Positions 44,102 to 51,891 of a stretch of 64,000 bases of DNA are shown piece by piece (position 1 is the stretch's first letter; each line of letters starts with the position of its first letter). Under the pieces are notes generated by a model, which worked only from the letters and a program-made list of their open reading frames with translations, had not been told where the DNA came from and made no database searches. The stretch comes from Competibacter_A sp002352125 (GTDB taxonomy: Bacteria; Pseudomonadota; Gammaproteobacteria; Competibacterales; Competibacteraceae): the NCBI GenBank assembly GCA_035441325.1, contig DAOROA010000023.1, positions 1 through 64,000 on the forward strand. Direction: 5' to 3'. The translations under genes were made by a program, and so were the position numbers.

Positions 44102-46552
44102 TCATGAGATGACGCGAAGATTCCGGGCGATCTTGGCAAATTCTTCGGCGGATACCGGGCGAGAGAAATAGAAACCCTGAGCGTACTCGCAACCCAAGCG
44201 ACCCAGCAGATCGAACTGCTCCCACGTTTCGACGCCCTCCGCTACCACCTTGAGCCACAAATTGTGGCTCATGGCCAAAATTGCTTTTACCAAAGCCCGG
44301 CTGATCGGGTTCGCCACCATGTCGCGCACTAAAGAAGGGTCGATCTTGACGCGATCGAGCGGAAATCGCCTCAAACAAGACAACGACGAATAGCCGGTAC
44401 CGAAATCGTCGAGAACCAGATGGATACCCAGATTCCGGACATCTTCCAGCCACTGGCCGGCCTGCGGGATATCGGCCAACAACACTTTTTCCGTAATTTC
44501 GAAAACGAGAGCGTGCGGCGCTAAGCGATAGCGTTTGAGCAAGGCATCCAGCATCTCTATCGACCAGCCACGGAGAATTTGCACGCTCGACAAGTTAACC
44601 GAAACCGATAGATCCAAGCCAATTCGATGCCAGCGCTCCAAGGTCTGGCAAACATCCTCCAACACCCAAGTACCGATATCGCCAATCAAGCCGGTTTCTT
44701 CGGCCAGCGCGATAAACTCGCTGGGCGGCACTATTCCGCGCAGCGGATGATGCCAGCGCAGCAGCGCCTCGGCCCCCACCAACCGGCCGCTGTCCACTTC
44801 TAGGATCGGCTGGTAATAAACCGCGAACTCTTTACGTTCCAGAGCAAGACGCAGGTTGTTTTCGAACGAAGCCTGTCGAGCGGCCTTGTTGGTCATGGCC
44901 GGCTCGTATATCCGATAAGCGCCACGCCCTGCAAGCTTGGCCTGGTACATCGCCAAATCGGCATGGCGCAACAACTGCTCCGCGCTGGCTCCGTGGTCGG
45001 GATAAAACGCGACGCCGACGCTGGCGCCGATGCGAACGACGTTTCCACCCAAATCGAACGGTTCGGTCAACCGGGCGATAATCTTCTCCGCGACAACGCT
45101 GGCATCCTCTTCGTCCGCCATATCCGGCAACACGACCACGAACTCGTCGCCGCCCTGCCGAGCCACGGTATCGGTATCGCGCACGCACACGCCCAACCGC
45201 GCGGCGACCTGACAGAGCAGCATGTCCCCCACACCATGCCCCAACGTGTCGTTGACCTGTTTGAAACCGTCGAGATCGACGAACATCAACACCGCTCGCC
45301 GACTGTAGCGACGCGCTTGCTTGAGGGTTTGGTCCAACCGTTCGCACAACAAATTCCGGTTGGGCAAGCCGGTCAACAGGTCATAGTTAGCGCGATGAAA
45401 AACTTCCTGTTCGGCCCGTTTGCGCGCGGTAATATCGTTAAAGAAAGCCACGTATTCGACGACGTGGCCATCCGGAGCGTGGACCGCCGCAATGGTTTCC
45501 CACACCGGATAGATTTCGCCGTTTTTGCGGCGCTGCCACAGCTCGCCAGACCATTTGCCGGTCTCGCGCAGGCTCCGCCACACATCGGCGAAGAATTGAT
45601 CGTCTTCGCGTCCGGATTCCAGCAAACGAGGCGTCAAACCGATCGCCTCCCGCGGCTGATAGCCGGTAACGGTCGTGAATGCGGGATTGATCGATTTGAT
45701 GACGCCCGCCGCATCGGTCACCATGATCGCATCCGCTGCGGTCCGGAAAACGGTTTCGGCCAAGCGCAGATGCTCTTCGCTTTTCTTGCGCTCGGTAATG
45801 TCCAGCACGACGCTGATCACGCCGGGTTCGCCCGACGCCGGCAGGGTAAACGCTGCCTGATGCACGATGACCGAACGCGGCTCGGCGCCGGCGCCGACTA
45901 CCTCGGTCTCGTAAACCTGCTGTTGCCAACGGCCATCGTCGTCGACTTCGGGAGCGAGCACCGCCGGTTTCGGTATCCCGCGGCCAACCATCTGCGGCAC
46001 GCCGCCCGCCATCTCCGCAAGCGACCGGCCCACCAGCGTCTCCCAGGCAGGATTGCACAGCAGGCACCCACCCCGGGCATCCTCCACCACGATCGGAACC
46101 GGAATGGTCTCGATCAGCACCCGCTGGAAATCGACCCGCCAAGCCAGCTCCCGCATGGCGGCGCTGGCTCGCAGGACGTAGCGCACTCGCTGGGCGAGAA
46201 TGAGCGCGTTGAGCGGTTTAGTGATGAAATCGGTGGCGCCCGCGCCGTAGGCGCGCTGGATGGAGGACTCGTCGTCCAGCCCGGTCACCATCAAGATCGG
46301 GATATGCGCTCCGGCCGGCATCTGGCGCAGTCGCGCGCATGTGTCGAAGCCGTCCAGTCCAGGCATTACCACGTCGAGCAGGACCAAATCGAAAGAGTAG
46401 CTGGCAAAAAGGGCGAGCGCGATCTCGCCGCTTTCTACGACTCTTGCGGCGAAACCTTCCCGTTCCAAGATTTCGCCAGCGAGCAATCGCGTCACCGGGT
46501 CATCGTCGGCCACCAAGATCGTAATCCGATCATCATTATTTTCTCCGTTCAT
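44102..46552 (-). CDS. Response regulator with REC-PAS-PAS-GGDEF-EAL domains
   Basis: The 816-residue cytoplasmic protein has a receiver (about residues 10-125; phospho-acceptor in LVLLDVVMPGLDG), two PAS domains (about 150-260 and 275-390, the second with TDAAGVIKSINPAFTTVTGY), a GGDEF domain (RQGGDEFVVVLPD near 469) and an EAL domain (GAEALLRWHHPLRG near 606, with FEITEKVLL, DDFGTGYSSL and EGVETWEQFDLL). Both c-di-GMP signatures look intact. The start at 46552 places the receiver at the N-terminus; the frame is open a further 39 codons without resemblance to the family. The HD-GYP gene lies upstream on the same strand. Confidence 0.94.
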   Translation of the reverse strand: MNGENNDDRITILVADDDPVTRLLAGEILEREGFAARVVESGEIALALFASYSFDLVLLDVVMPGLDGFDTCARLRQMPAGAHIPILMVTGLDDESSIQRAYGAGATDFITKPLNALILAQRVRYVLRASAAMRELAWRVDFQRVLIETIPVPIVVEDARGGCLLCNPAWETLVGRSLAEMAGGVPQMVGRGIPKPAVLAPEVDDDGRWQQQVYETEVVGAGAEPRSVIVHQAAFTLPASGEPGVISVVLDITERKKSEEHLRLAETVFRTAADAIMVTDAAGVIKSINPAFTTVTGYQPREAIGLTPRLLESGREDDQFFADVWRSLRETGKWSGELWQRRKNGEIYPVWETIAAVHAPDGHVVEYVAFFNDITARKRAEQEVFHRANYDLLTGLPNRNLLCERLDQTLKQARRYSRRAVLMFVDLDGFKQVNDTLGHGVGDMLLCQVAARLGVCVRDTDTVARQGGDEFVVVLPDMADEEDASVVAEKIIARLTEPFDLGGNVVRIGASVGVAFYPDHGASAEQLLRHADLAMYQAKLAGRGAYRIYEPAMTNKAARQASFENNLRLALERKEFAVYYQPILEVDSGRLVGAEALLRWHHPLRGIVPPSEFIALAEETGLIGDIGTWVLEDVCQTLERWHRIGLDLSVSVNLSSVQILRGWSIEMLDALLKRYRLAPHALVFEITEKVLLADIPQAGQWLEDVRNLGIHLVLDDFGTGYSSLSCLRRFPLDRVKIDPSLVRDMVANPISRALVKAILAMSHNLWLKVVAEGVETWEQFDLLGRLGCEYAQGFYFSRPVSAEEFAKIARNLRVIS

Positions 46553-46715
46553 AAATCGTCTTCGTCGATACTCGCCACCAACCACTCGTTTTCGCCGATC
46601 CCCCCGCAAGCCGCCGCCTGCAAAATCGCCTCCGCCGATACCCCTCGCCGACCGGCAAGATCGCCGCATTTCGTTTGAGCCGGTCGGGCTCGCCGAGCTT
46701 GCCAGCGAGCCCGAA

Positions 46716-47963
46716 TCAGTGCCGGGCGGTTCCCGGCTCGGTCTCCTGACTAGTCGCCAACCGCCAGGATGTGTCCAGATTTTGCCCGATCAGTTCCACG
46801 ATTTCCTCATCCAATCGATTCTGGGCAACGAAAGCTCGCAACATTTCCAAAATCTGGGCCGGCGGCAACGATCGTCGGTAGGGCCGGCGCTGAGCTAGCG
46901 CCTGGAACACGTCGGACACGGCGATAATGCGCATTTCGAGCGTCAGCTCCGTTCCGCTGCAACGGAACGGATAACCGCCGCCGTCGGGCCTTTCGTGGTG
47001 ATAGGCAGCCCACAACGCGATGTCCTCCAGGCCAGCGATGCCGCGCAAAATTTGATAAGTTTCGAAGCTATGGCGCTCGATCAACGAGCGCTCCTCGCGA
47101 CTCAACGGTCCAGGCTTTTCCAAAATTTCGTCCGGCACTTGCAGCTTACCCAGATCATGCAATAGCCCCGCCACTTCTATTTTCTCGCAGACCTCGACCG
47201 GCAGCCCTATCCGCTCGGCCAAAAATCGCGCCAGCCGCGCCGTACCGAGCGAGTGCTCCATGGTATACGGACTTTTGGCATCCACGACCTGGGCAAAAAT
47301 GAGCGCCAATTGCCGCAATTCGGGAAAACTGATCGGCGTCAACCGATATGCCCGCTCGCGTTCGTAGATGAGACGGCTCAGATGACGGGCCTCCAAACTC
47401 AACCAAAACGCCTCGCTATCGGACAGATCCAGAAACAGCGCCACCAGCTCCGGGGCAAAAAAAGAGCTGCTCAAGCGCCAAACCGTGTCGCGGACGGCAT
47501 GTCGAGCCAACAGGAGATCGCGCTCGTAGTGGGGCGTTATCAGCGCATCTACCCGATCGACTAGATAAATCAGGTTAGCCGAGCGCACGACCGGCTCGGC
47601 AACATCCAGCGCATGCAGCATCTCCCAATGGGTATGGTGATAGCGAACGATGGGCGCCAAATGGGACAGGGGGGCAAATTGCCCGAGCAATTCGCCCCCC
47701 TTGAAGCAGTGAAATTCGGCGCCTTCCCAGTCTAGTTGATCGATCAAGCAATGATGGATATGCGTAGACGATACGCCGGAGTCGTGCAACAACCCAGCAT
47801 GAAACAAATCTTCCGTTTCCGGCTCGCTCATTCCTAAAGCCCGGCCGCACTGCCACGCCATGGCTGCGACCCGCTTGCCATGAAGCACCTTATCCACGCC
47901 CACCAAATCAAGGGCGTCCGCCAACGCATGAATCGCTTGTCCGAGATCGATCGTGACGCTCAT
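46716..47963 (-). CDS. HD-GYP domain phosphodiesterase with an extra N-terminal HD domain
   Basis: The 415-residue protein has a C-terminal HD-GYP domain with all key motifs: GLLHDLGKLQVPDEIL, ERHSFETYQIL, AAYHHERPDGGGYP and AVSDVFQAL. Such domains hydrolyse c-di-GMP or cGAMP. An N-terminal HD-like domain (FHAGLLHDSGVSSTHIHHC) precedes it, as in proteins that hold two tandem HD domains. There is no membrane segment. The start has GGAGA six bases before the ATG. It is 163 bp upstream of a REC-PAS-PAS-GGDEF-EAL gene on the same strand, so opposing c-di-GMP enzymes may be co-expressed. Confidence 0.93.
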   Translation of the reverse strand: MSVTIDLGQAIHALADALDLVGVDKVLHGKRVAAMAWQCGRALGMSEPETEDLFHAGLLHDSGVSSTHIHHCLIDQLDWEGAEFHCFKGGELLGQFAPLSHLAPIVRYHHTHWEMLHALDVAEPVVRSANLIYLVDRVDALITPHYERDLLLARHAVRDTVWRLSSSFFAPELVALFLDLSDSEAFWLSLEARHLSRLIYERERAYRLTPISFPELRQLALIFAQVVDAKSPYTMEHSLGTARLARFLAERIGLPVEVCEKIEVAGLLHDLGKLQVPDEILEKPGPLSREERSLIERHSFETYQILRGIAGLEDIALWAAYHHERPDGGGYPFRCSGTELTLEMRIIAVSDVFQALAQRRPYRRSLPPAQILEMLRAFVAQNRLDEEIVELIGQNLDTSWRLATSQETEPGTARH

Positions 47964-48039
47964 CCAAATCTCCGTAGCATTTGCCGTATTTCATCGGATT
48001 TCATCCGAAACGCGGTTCGGTGCATTGGGTGCGCGGCGC

Positions 48040-48603
48040 TCACGGTTGACCCGTTGCCGGAGCGCGTTCGAGATAATGCCGGTAAGCGGGCATGGCAACG
48101 GCGGCAACCACGGCGGCAACCGCGGCCATCGGCAATACCAGCGCAAGGATGATCGCCCCCGCCGTATTGGGTGGCGGCGGATTGCCGAGGCGGTTGGAGC
48201 CTTGGGTACCGGGCACGATCAGCAGCGCTAAACAAAACGCCAAGTTGACCGGCGGCACCAGCACCAGCAACACCCACCAGCCCCTGGCGTCGAAATCGTG
48301 CAAGCGCTGGACGGTTAGCAGAACGGATATCGCCAACGCTAGAACGACGAACGCGCCGCCGGCCAACGATATCTGCGAACCGCCATTGCTTTCGAGCGGC
48401 GCAATAGTTTCCCCGAGCAGACCGCCCGCGAGGCTGAGCAGCCAGCCTAACCCCACCGCATAGCCGATATAACGCACCCGGCCCAAGCGACCCCGAACAG
48501 AAAATACTTTGATTTCACCGTAAGCTGCCGGCGGCGCAGGCGCAATAGCGCTACGTAGCGGTCGGTAAGGACTGGAATTACCTATGTCATTACTCTGATT
48601 CAT
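48040..48603 (-). CDS. DUF805 family membrane protein
   Basis: The 187-residue protein has about four membrane helices and the DUF805 core: FSVRGRLGRVRYIGY, VQRLHDFDARGWWVLLVLVP and GTQGSNRLGNPPPPNT. The C-terminal helix (AAVAMPAYRHYLERA) resembles the N-terminal helix of type IV pilins, a feature of several DUF805 proteins. Its function is unknown. It is 76 bp from the HD-GYP gene, on the same strand and upstream of it. Confidence 0.85.
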   Translation of the reverse strand: MNQSNDIGNSSPYRPLRSAIAPAPPAAYGEIKVFSVRGRLGRVRYIGYAVGLGWLLSLAGGLLGETIAPLESNGGSQISLAGGAFVVLALAISVLLTVQRLHDFDARGWWVLLVLVPPVNLAFCLALLIVPGTQGSNRLGNPPPPNTAGAIILALVLPMAAVAAVVAAVAMPAYRHYLERAPATGQP

Positions 48604-48691
48604 TTCATAAAAATTTTAGGCGCCTTACGAACGACTAGCAATACAGTTCTGTGACCGCGACGTTCTCTTTTTTCGCCGCCTGATCCGTTCC

Positions 48692-49072
48692 ATGCTGTTT
48701 AAAGTTTTCGATCTGGCCTACGTCGCCCTGCGCCAAGGCGACGCGGTCGGCGTGCAGAGCTTCGGCGGCGAACAGCGCTGGCTGGCGCCCCGCTCGGGAC
48801 CGGGGACGTCGAGTGCGGTGATCGACGGCGTCTACGATCTGCAACCCACCCTGGAACTGCCGGATTACGCCGAGGCGGTTAACCGGGTCATGACCCGGCA
48901 GCGCAAGCGAGCGCTGATCGTGCTGCCGACCAACCTGCGCGACCCCGCCGCATCGTTTGCCCGCAGCCATGATCGACCGATATTTTGGATATCAAGCGCA
49001 GCGGAAGGCTTTGAAAGACTATCGTCAACCCCTATATCATGGTTCGACGGTACCGCGCGTTGTGACCGATAG
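48692..49072 (+). pseudogene. Fragment of a DUF58 protein
   Basis: The frame contains FDLAYVALRQGDAVGVQSFG, GEQRWLAPRSGPGT, VYDLQPTLELPDYAEAV and TRQRKRALIVLPTNLRD, the central part of the vWA-like half of DUF58 proteins (usually about 400-450 residues). The N-terminal membrane part and the rest of the C-terminal part are missing. After LRD the sequence loses resemblance and ends at 49072. No DUF58 partners (MoxR, transglutaminase) are adjacent. I read it as a degraded internal fragment; a new short protein is possible but unlikely. Confidence 0.7.
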
Positions 49073-49145
49073 TTCAAAGTGAACCCTTCGCGTGTACGCA
49101 TGGTCAATATCGATAGTTTTTAACCCCTAAGGAGATCTCACAAAG

Positions 49146-49838
49146 ATGATGCAGAGAAACGACCTACTGGCCAAAGCGCCGATTTCGCTGACCGCCGATC
49201 GTTCGGTGGTGTCGGCAGTCGGCAACAAGGTGCTGCGCAACACCTACATGCTGCTGTCGATGACCCTGCTGTTCAGCGCTCTGACCGCCGGCATCGCCAT
49301 GGCCACGAACGCCGCGCCGCTGCATTGGCTGATCACGCTGGGCGGCTATTTCGGCCTCTTATTCGTCGTGACCCGGCTGCGCGACAGCGCTTGGGGCTTG
49401 GCGGCAGTGTTTGCCTTGACTGGCTTCCTCGGTTACACCTTGGGACCGATCCTGAACCTTTACCTCAGTCTGCCCAATGGCTCGCAGATCGTCATGACGG
49501 CCTTGGGCGGCACCGGCGTCATCTTCCTCGCCTTGTCCGGCTACGCCGTGGTCAGCCGCAAGGACTTTAGCTTCATGGGCGGCTTCCTGATGGTCGGCAT
49601 TCTGGTCGCGTTCCTGGGCGGACTGGGCGCCATGCTATTCAACGTGCCGATGTTATCGCTGGCGGTGTCGGGGATGTTCGTCCTACTGATGTCCGGCATG
49701 ATCCTCTGGCAGACCAGCGAGATCATCCACGGCGGCGAGACCAACTACATCATGGCTACCGTCAGCCTGTACATCACTCTCTTCAACCTGTTCATCAGCC
49801 TGCTGCAAATCCTGGGCGTCATGTCCGGCGACGATTGA
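49146..49838 (+). CDS. Bax inhibitor-1/YccA family membrane protein
   Basis: The 230-residue protein has seven hydrophobic segments and the family pattern: KVLRNTYMLLSMTLLFSALT, ALTGFLGYTLGPILNLYL and, at the end, MSGMILWQTSEIIHGGETNY followed by ATVSLYITLFNLFISLLQIL. YccA modulates the FtsH protease and family members leak Ca2+; the role here is not known. AAGGAGA lies 9 bases before the ATG. A strong terminator follows, so it is a single-gene unit. Confidence 0.95.
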   Translation: MMQRNDLLAKAPISLTADRSVVSAVGNKVLRNTYMLLSMTLLFSALTAGIAMATNAAPLHWLITLGGYFGLLFVVTRLRDSAWGLAAVFALTGFLGYTLGPILNLYLSLPNGSQIVMTALGGTGVIFLALSGYAVVSRKDFSFMGGFLMVGILVAFLGGLGAMLFNVPMLSLAVSGMFVLLMSGMILWQTSEIIHGGETNYIMATVSLYITLFNLFISLLQILGVMSGDD

Positions 49839-49868
49839 TGCCTCACAACGGGCTGCTGGTCTAAAACG

Positions 49869-49895
49869 AAACCCCGCGAAAGCGGGGTTTTTTTC
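49869..49895 (+). terminator. Rho-independent terminator after the Bax inhibitor-1 gene
   Basis: AACCCCGC (49870-49877), a GAAA tetraloop, then GCGGGGTT (49882-49889) running into a run of T. The upstream A-rich side means it may also stop the HNH transcript arriving on the other strand. Confidence 0.9.
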
Positions 49896-49947
49896 GCCCG
49901 ACTTCGCCTCTTCGCATTTTCTCCTCCTGCCGTAGCACCCAAATCCC

Positions 49948-50289
49948 TCACGGCTTGAATCCCTCCGGTTTGCTCTCGATCCAGGCCACGAAACGGCGGA
50001 TTGCCGGATGCTCCAGCAACGCCTCGCGACTGTGATAGTCCGCCTCCATTTCCTTCTCGCTCAGTACTTCGTGGATGTGGTCGTGACAGGGGCGGCAAAT
50101 CCACAAGATGCGGGTACGGACATCCTGGCGATCGAACAGACGCCGGTTACGTTTCTTGCGATGGCGGGTACGCGGAATCAGATGATGCCGGGTTAGTGCA
50201 GCCACGACGCGGCCACACAACTCGCAACGATCTGGCTTGGGGGGAACGCGACGACGGAGCTCGGTCGTGAGGTCGGGCACTTCACTCAC
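49948..50289 (-). CDS. HNH endonuclease-like protein
   Basis: The 113-residue protein has paired metal-site cysteines and the HNH core: CELCGR, LTRHHLIPRTRH and ILWICRPCHDHIHEVLSEKE. The C-terminal part (EALLEHPAIRRFVAWIES) is helical. Such small stand-alone HNH proteins have varied or unknown roles. It starts with GTG, with GAGGGC upstream. Its start lies about 20 bases after the terminator of the candidate small RNA on the same strand, so expression may depend on read-through or on a promoter I did not see. Confidence 0.8.
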   Translation of the reverse strand: MSEVPDLTTELRRRVPPKPDRCELCGRVVAALTRHHLIPRTRHRKKRNRRLFDRQDVRTRILWICRPCHDHIHEVLSEKEMEADYHSREALLEHPAIRRFVAWIESKPEGFKP

Positions 50290-50303
50290 TTGCAGCCCTC
50301 AAA

Positions 50304-50392
50304 ATAAAAAAGGCCGGACAAAGGTGTCCGGCCAAAAACCACCAAAGGAGGATGTGTAGCAGACCGAGGAGAAGATAAATGCCTGCTACACA
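50304..50392 (-). ncRNA. Candidate small RNA with anti-Shine-Dalgarno stretches
   Basis: Read on the minus strand, the predicted transcript begins with TGTGTAGCAG (50392-50383), a 20-base loop containing CTTCTCCTC, and the perfect complement CTGCTACACA (50362-50353). A linker with TCCTCCTTTGG, then a nine-pair terminator hairpin with TTTTTTATTTT, complete it. An extended -10 element (TGATAAAAT) stands just upstream at the right distance for a start at the hairpin. The loop and linker match Shine-Dalgarno complements, a feature of several trans-acting small RNAs. The linker can also fold (CCTCC with GGTGG, one mismatch). It could instead be the leader of the HNH gene. Not an identified family. 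Confidence 0.6.
50305..50333 (-). terminator. Rho-independent terminator of the candidate small RNA
   Basis: GGCCGGACA (50312-50320 on the plus strand) pairs perfectly with TGTCCGGCC (50325-50333) around a four-base loop. On the minus strand it is followed by TTTTTT ATTTT. On the plus strand no T-run follows, so direction is clear. Confidence 0.85.
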
Positions 50393-50398
50393 GCGCGT

Positions 50399-50407
50399 AT
50401 TTTATCA
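50399..50407 (-). promoter_or_regulatory. Extended -10 promoter element for the candidate small RNA
   Basis: TG-A-TAAAAT on the minus strand. A start seven bases downstream would fall on the first base of the 5' hairpin. The -35 region (TGTGTT at 17 bases) is weak, which is usual for extended -10 promoters. Confidence 0.5.
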
Positions 50408-50528
50408 AAAATTTTAGAGTAAACACACTACTTTGCGTTGTTTTTCGGCAAAAAACAACGTTTTGTTGCTCAAACAATAGGTTAAGCCTCAAAATTTTGC
50501 TGCATTGCCAAAAAAAAATCCCCTCGCT
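50408..50528. other. AT-rich intergenic stretch downstream of the MmgE gene
   Basis: Clearly lower GC than its surroundings. It holds a hairpin GTTGTTTTT-CGGCA-AAAAACAAC (50437-50459) and a run of nine A on the plus strand at 50512-50520 (T on the minus strand) 8 bases after the MmgE stop, which may help termination. No gene is seen. Confidence 0.5.
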
Positions 50529-51815
50529 TCAAGGCAACTCCGGCAATGCCGAATCGTCGGACAGAGCCAGAATCGCGTCGATGAGCCGATCCGGATCGCG
50601 CACTCCACCGTAAGTCATCAACATCCGCGCCTTGGCGATCAGTTCGACCGGCGATAGCGCCGCCTCGGGATCGCCCTTGGCGTGGGTGCGTCGCACCGTC
50701 AACCGTTCGCCGCCGCGCACCGTCGCCGTCACCGCGCTACCCCAAGACTGCGGATAGGCCGAAGCGTAAGGCTCGGCCACCCGCACGGTCACTCGCTTCC
50801 GCAAATCTGCCAGCGCCTTTCGCTCCGGCTCGGCAAAAACGGCAAAATCCACGTTCTCGCGCGCCAAAGCCGCCACCACGCAATGTTGTAGCGAGAACTT
50901 GGCCTCGTAATCGCTTTGCGGCTGCGGCCGGTCGCAAACCTCCAGCGCCGCCGGATACGTCTCCACTTCAACCTGCTCGATGGTGCCGGCCACGATGTGC
51001 TGGCGCAACTCCTGCGCCGCATCGATCACCGGATGAGTATGGCGGCAAGAAGGCCAAGGTTTGACCGAAGTCCGCAGCAGTTGCCAAGGGCCGTCCGGAT
51101 CGCGCGTCACCGCGTCGGGATCGGCGTCGGGACAGGTGGCGGCAAACCAACCTTTGGAACCTTCCAAAATCGCCGGCGGCCCGGTAAAACCGAAGCGTGC
51201 CAAATCCGCCGCCAATACCCCCGCCTCCGCCGCTCGACCAGCATGCAGATGTTTGGTCATCGTTCCAGCCTCTAAAAATTGCCACAGCCCGGAGGATTGA
51301 GTGCCGGCATTGCCCAGCGCATGGACCGTCGCCGCCGCATCGAGCTGCAACAGCGCCGCTGCTGCCATAGCCGAGCCATATGGCCCGCAAGTGGCGGTAT
51401 TGTGCCAAATTCGGTAATGGGCCGGTCCGACCGCCATGCCCACTCGGGTTGCCGCTTCGAATCCCCATAGCACGGCTTTGAGCATGGCGTGGCCGCGAAT
51501 TCCTTCCCGCATCGCCACCGCCCAGGCTGCCGGTATCACCACGCAACCGGGATGCACTACCGAAGCGCGGTGCAAATCGTCGGTTTCCAAAATGTGGGTC
51601 AGCGACCCCAGCAAAAAAGCGCGGCGCGCGGCATCGATCACGGCGGTTTCGCCGGCCCAGCGCAACAGGATCGCGCCGGGCTCGCTCGCCCGGCCCGCGA
51701 ACGCATTCGCGAGCGCGTCCAACGTCAACAGTGCCGCATGTTCCAGATCGGTGGCAGCGACCGGCTTGGTGGCGATCAGTTCGGTCAATCGTTGAGTCAA
51801 CGTCGGGTTACGCAT
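50529..51815 (-). CDS. MmgE/PrpD family protein
   Basis: The 428-residue protein belongs to the MmgE/PrpD family, which includes 2-methylcitrate dehydratase (PrpD) and cis-aconitate decarboxylase. Recognisable blocks are LLTLDALANAFAGR, VHPGCVVIPAAWA, GFEAATRVGMAVGPAHY, KPWPSCRHTHPVIDA and EAKFSLQHCVVAALA. No prpB or prpC is nearby, so 2-methylcitrate dehydration is not proven; many family members act on other substrates. The start is the ATG at 51815 with a GAGGAGA site; the frame is open another 56 codons without resemblance. Confidence 0.9.
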   Translation of the reverse strand: MRNPTLTQRLTELIATKPVAATDLEHAALLTLDALANAFAGRASEPGAILLRWAGETAVIDAARRAFLLGSLTHILETDDLHRASVVHPGCVVIPAAWAVAMREGIRGHAMLKAVLWGFEAATRVGMAVGPAHYRIWHNTATCGPYGSAMAAAALLQLDAAATVHALGNAGTQSSGLWQFLEAGTMTKHLHAGRAAEAGVLAADLARFGFTGPPAILEGSKGWFAATCPDADPDAVTRDPDGPWQLLRTSVKPWPSCRHTHPVIDAAQELRQHIVAGTIEQVEVETYPAALEVCDRPQPQSDYEAKFSLQHCVVAALARENVDFAVFAEPERKALADLRKRVTVRVAEPYASAYPQSWGSAVTATVRGGERLTVRRTHAKGDPEAALSPVELIAKARMLMTYGGVRDPDRLIDAILALSDDSALPELP

Positions 51816-51824
51816 GGTTCTGTT

Positions 51825-51830
51825 CTCCTC
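51825..51830 (-). promoter_or_regulatory. Ribosome binding site deciding the MmgE start
   Basis: GAGGAG lies nine bases before the ATG at 51815 and excludes the longer reading from 51983. Confidence 0.75.
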
Positions 51831-51891
51831 TGGATCACGACAAAATACCGAAGACGGGCCGGATTCGGCGGGCCGTTTCCCTCGATTGCAG

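Noticed and set aside
44963..46678. Plus-strand frame of 571 codons
   Set aside because: Antisense to the REC-PAS-GGDEF-EAL gene, with arginine/histidine/glutamine-rich composition and no family resemblance.
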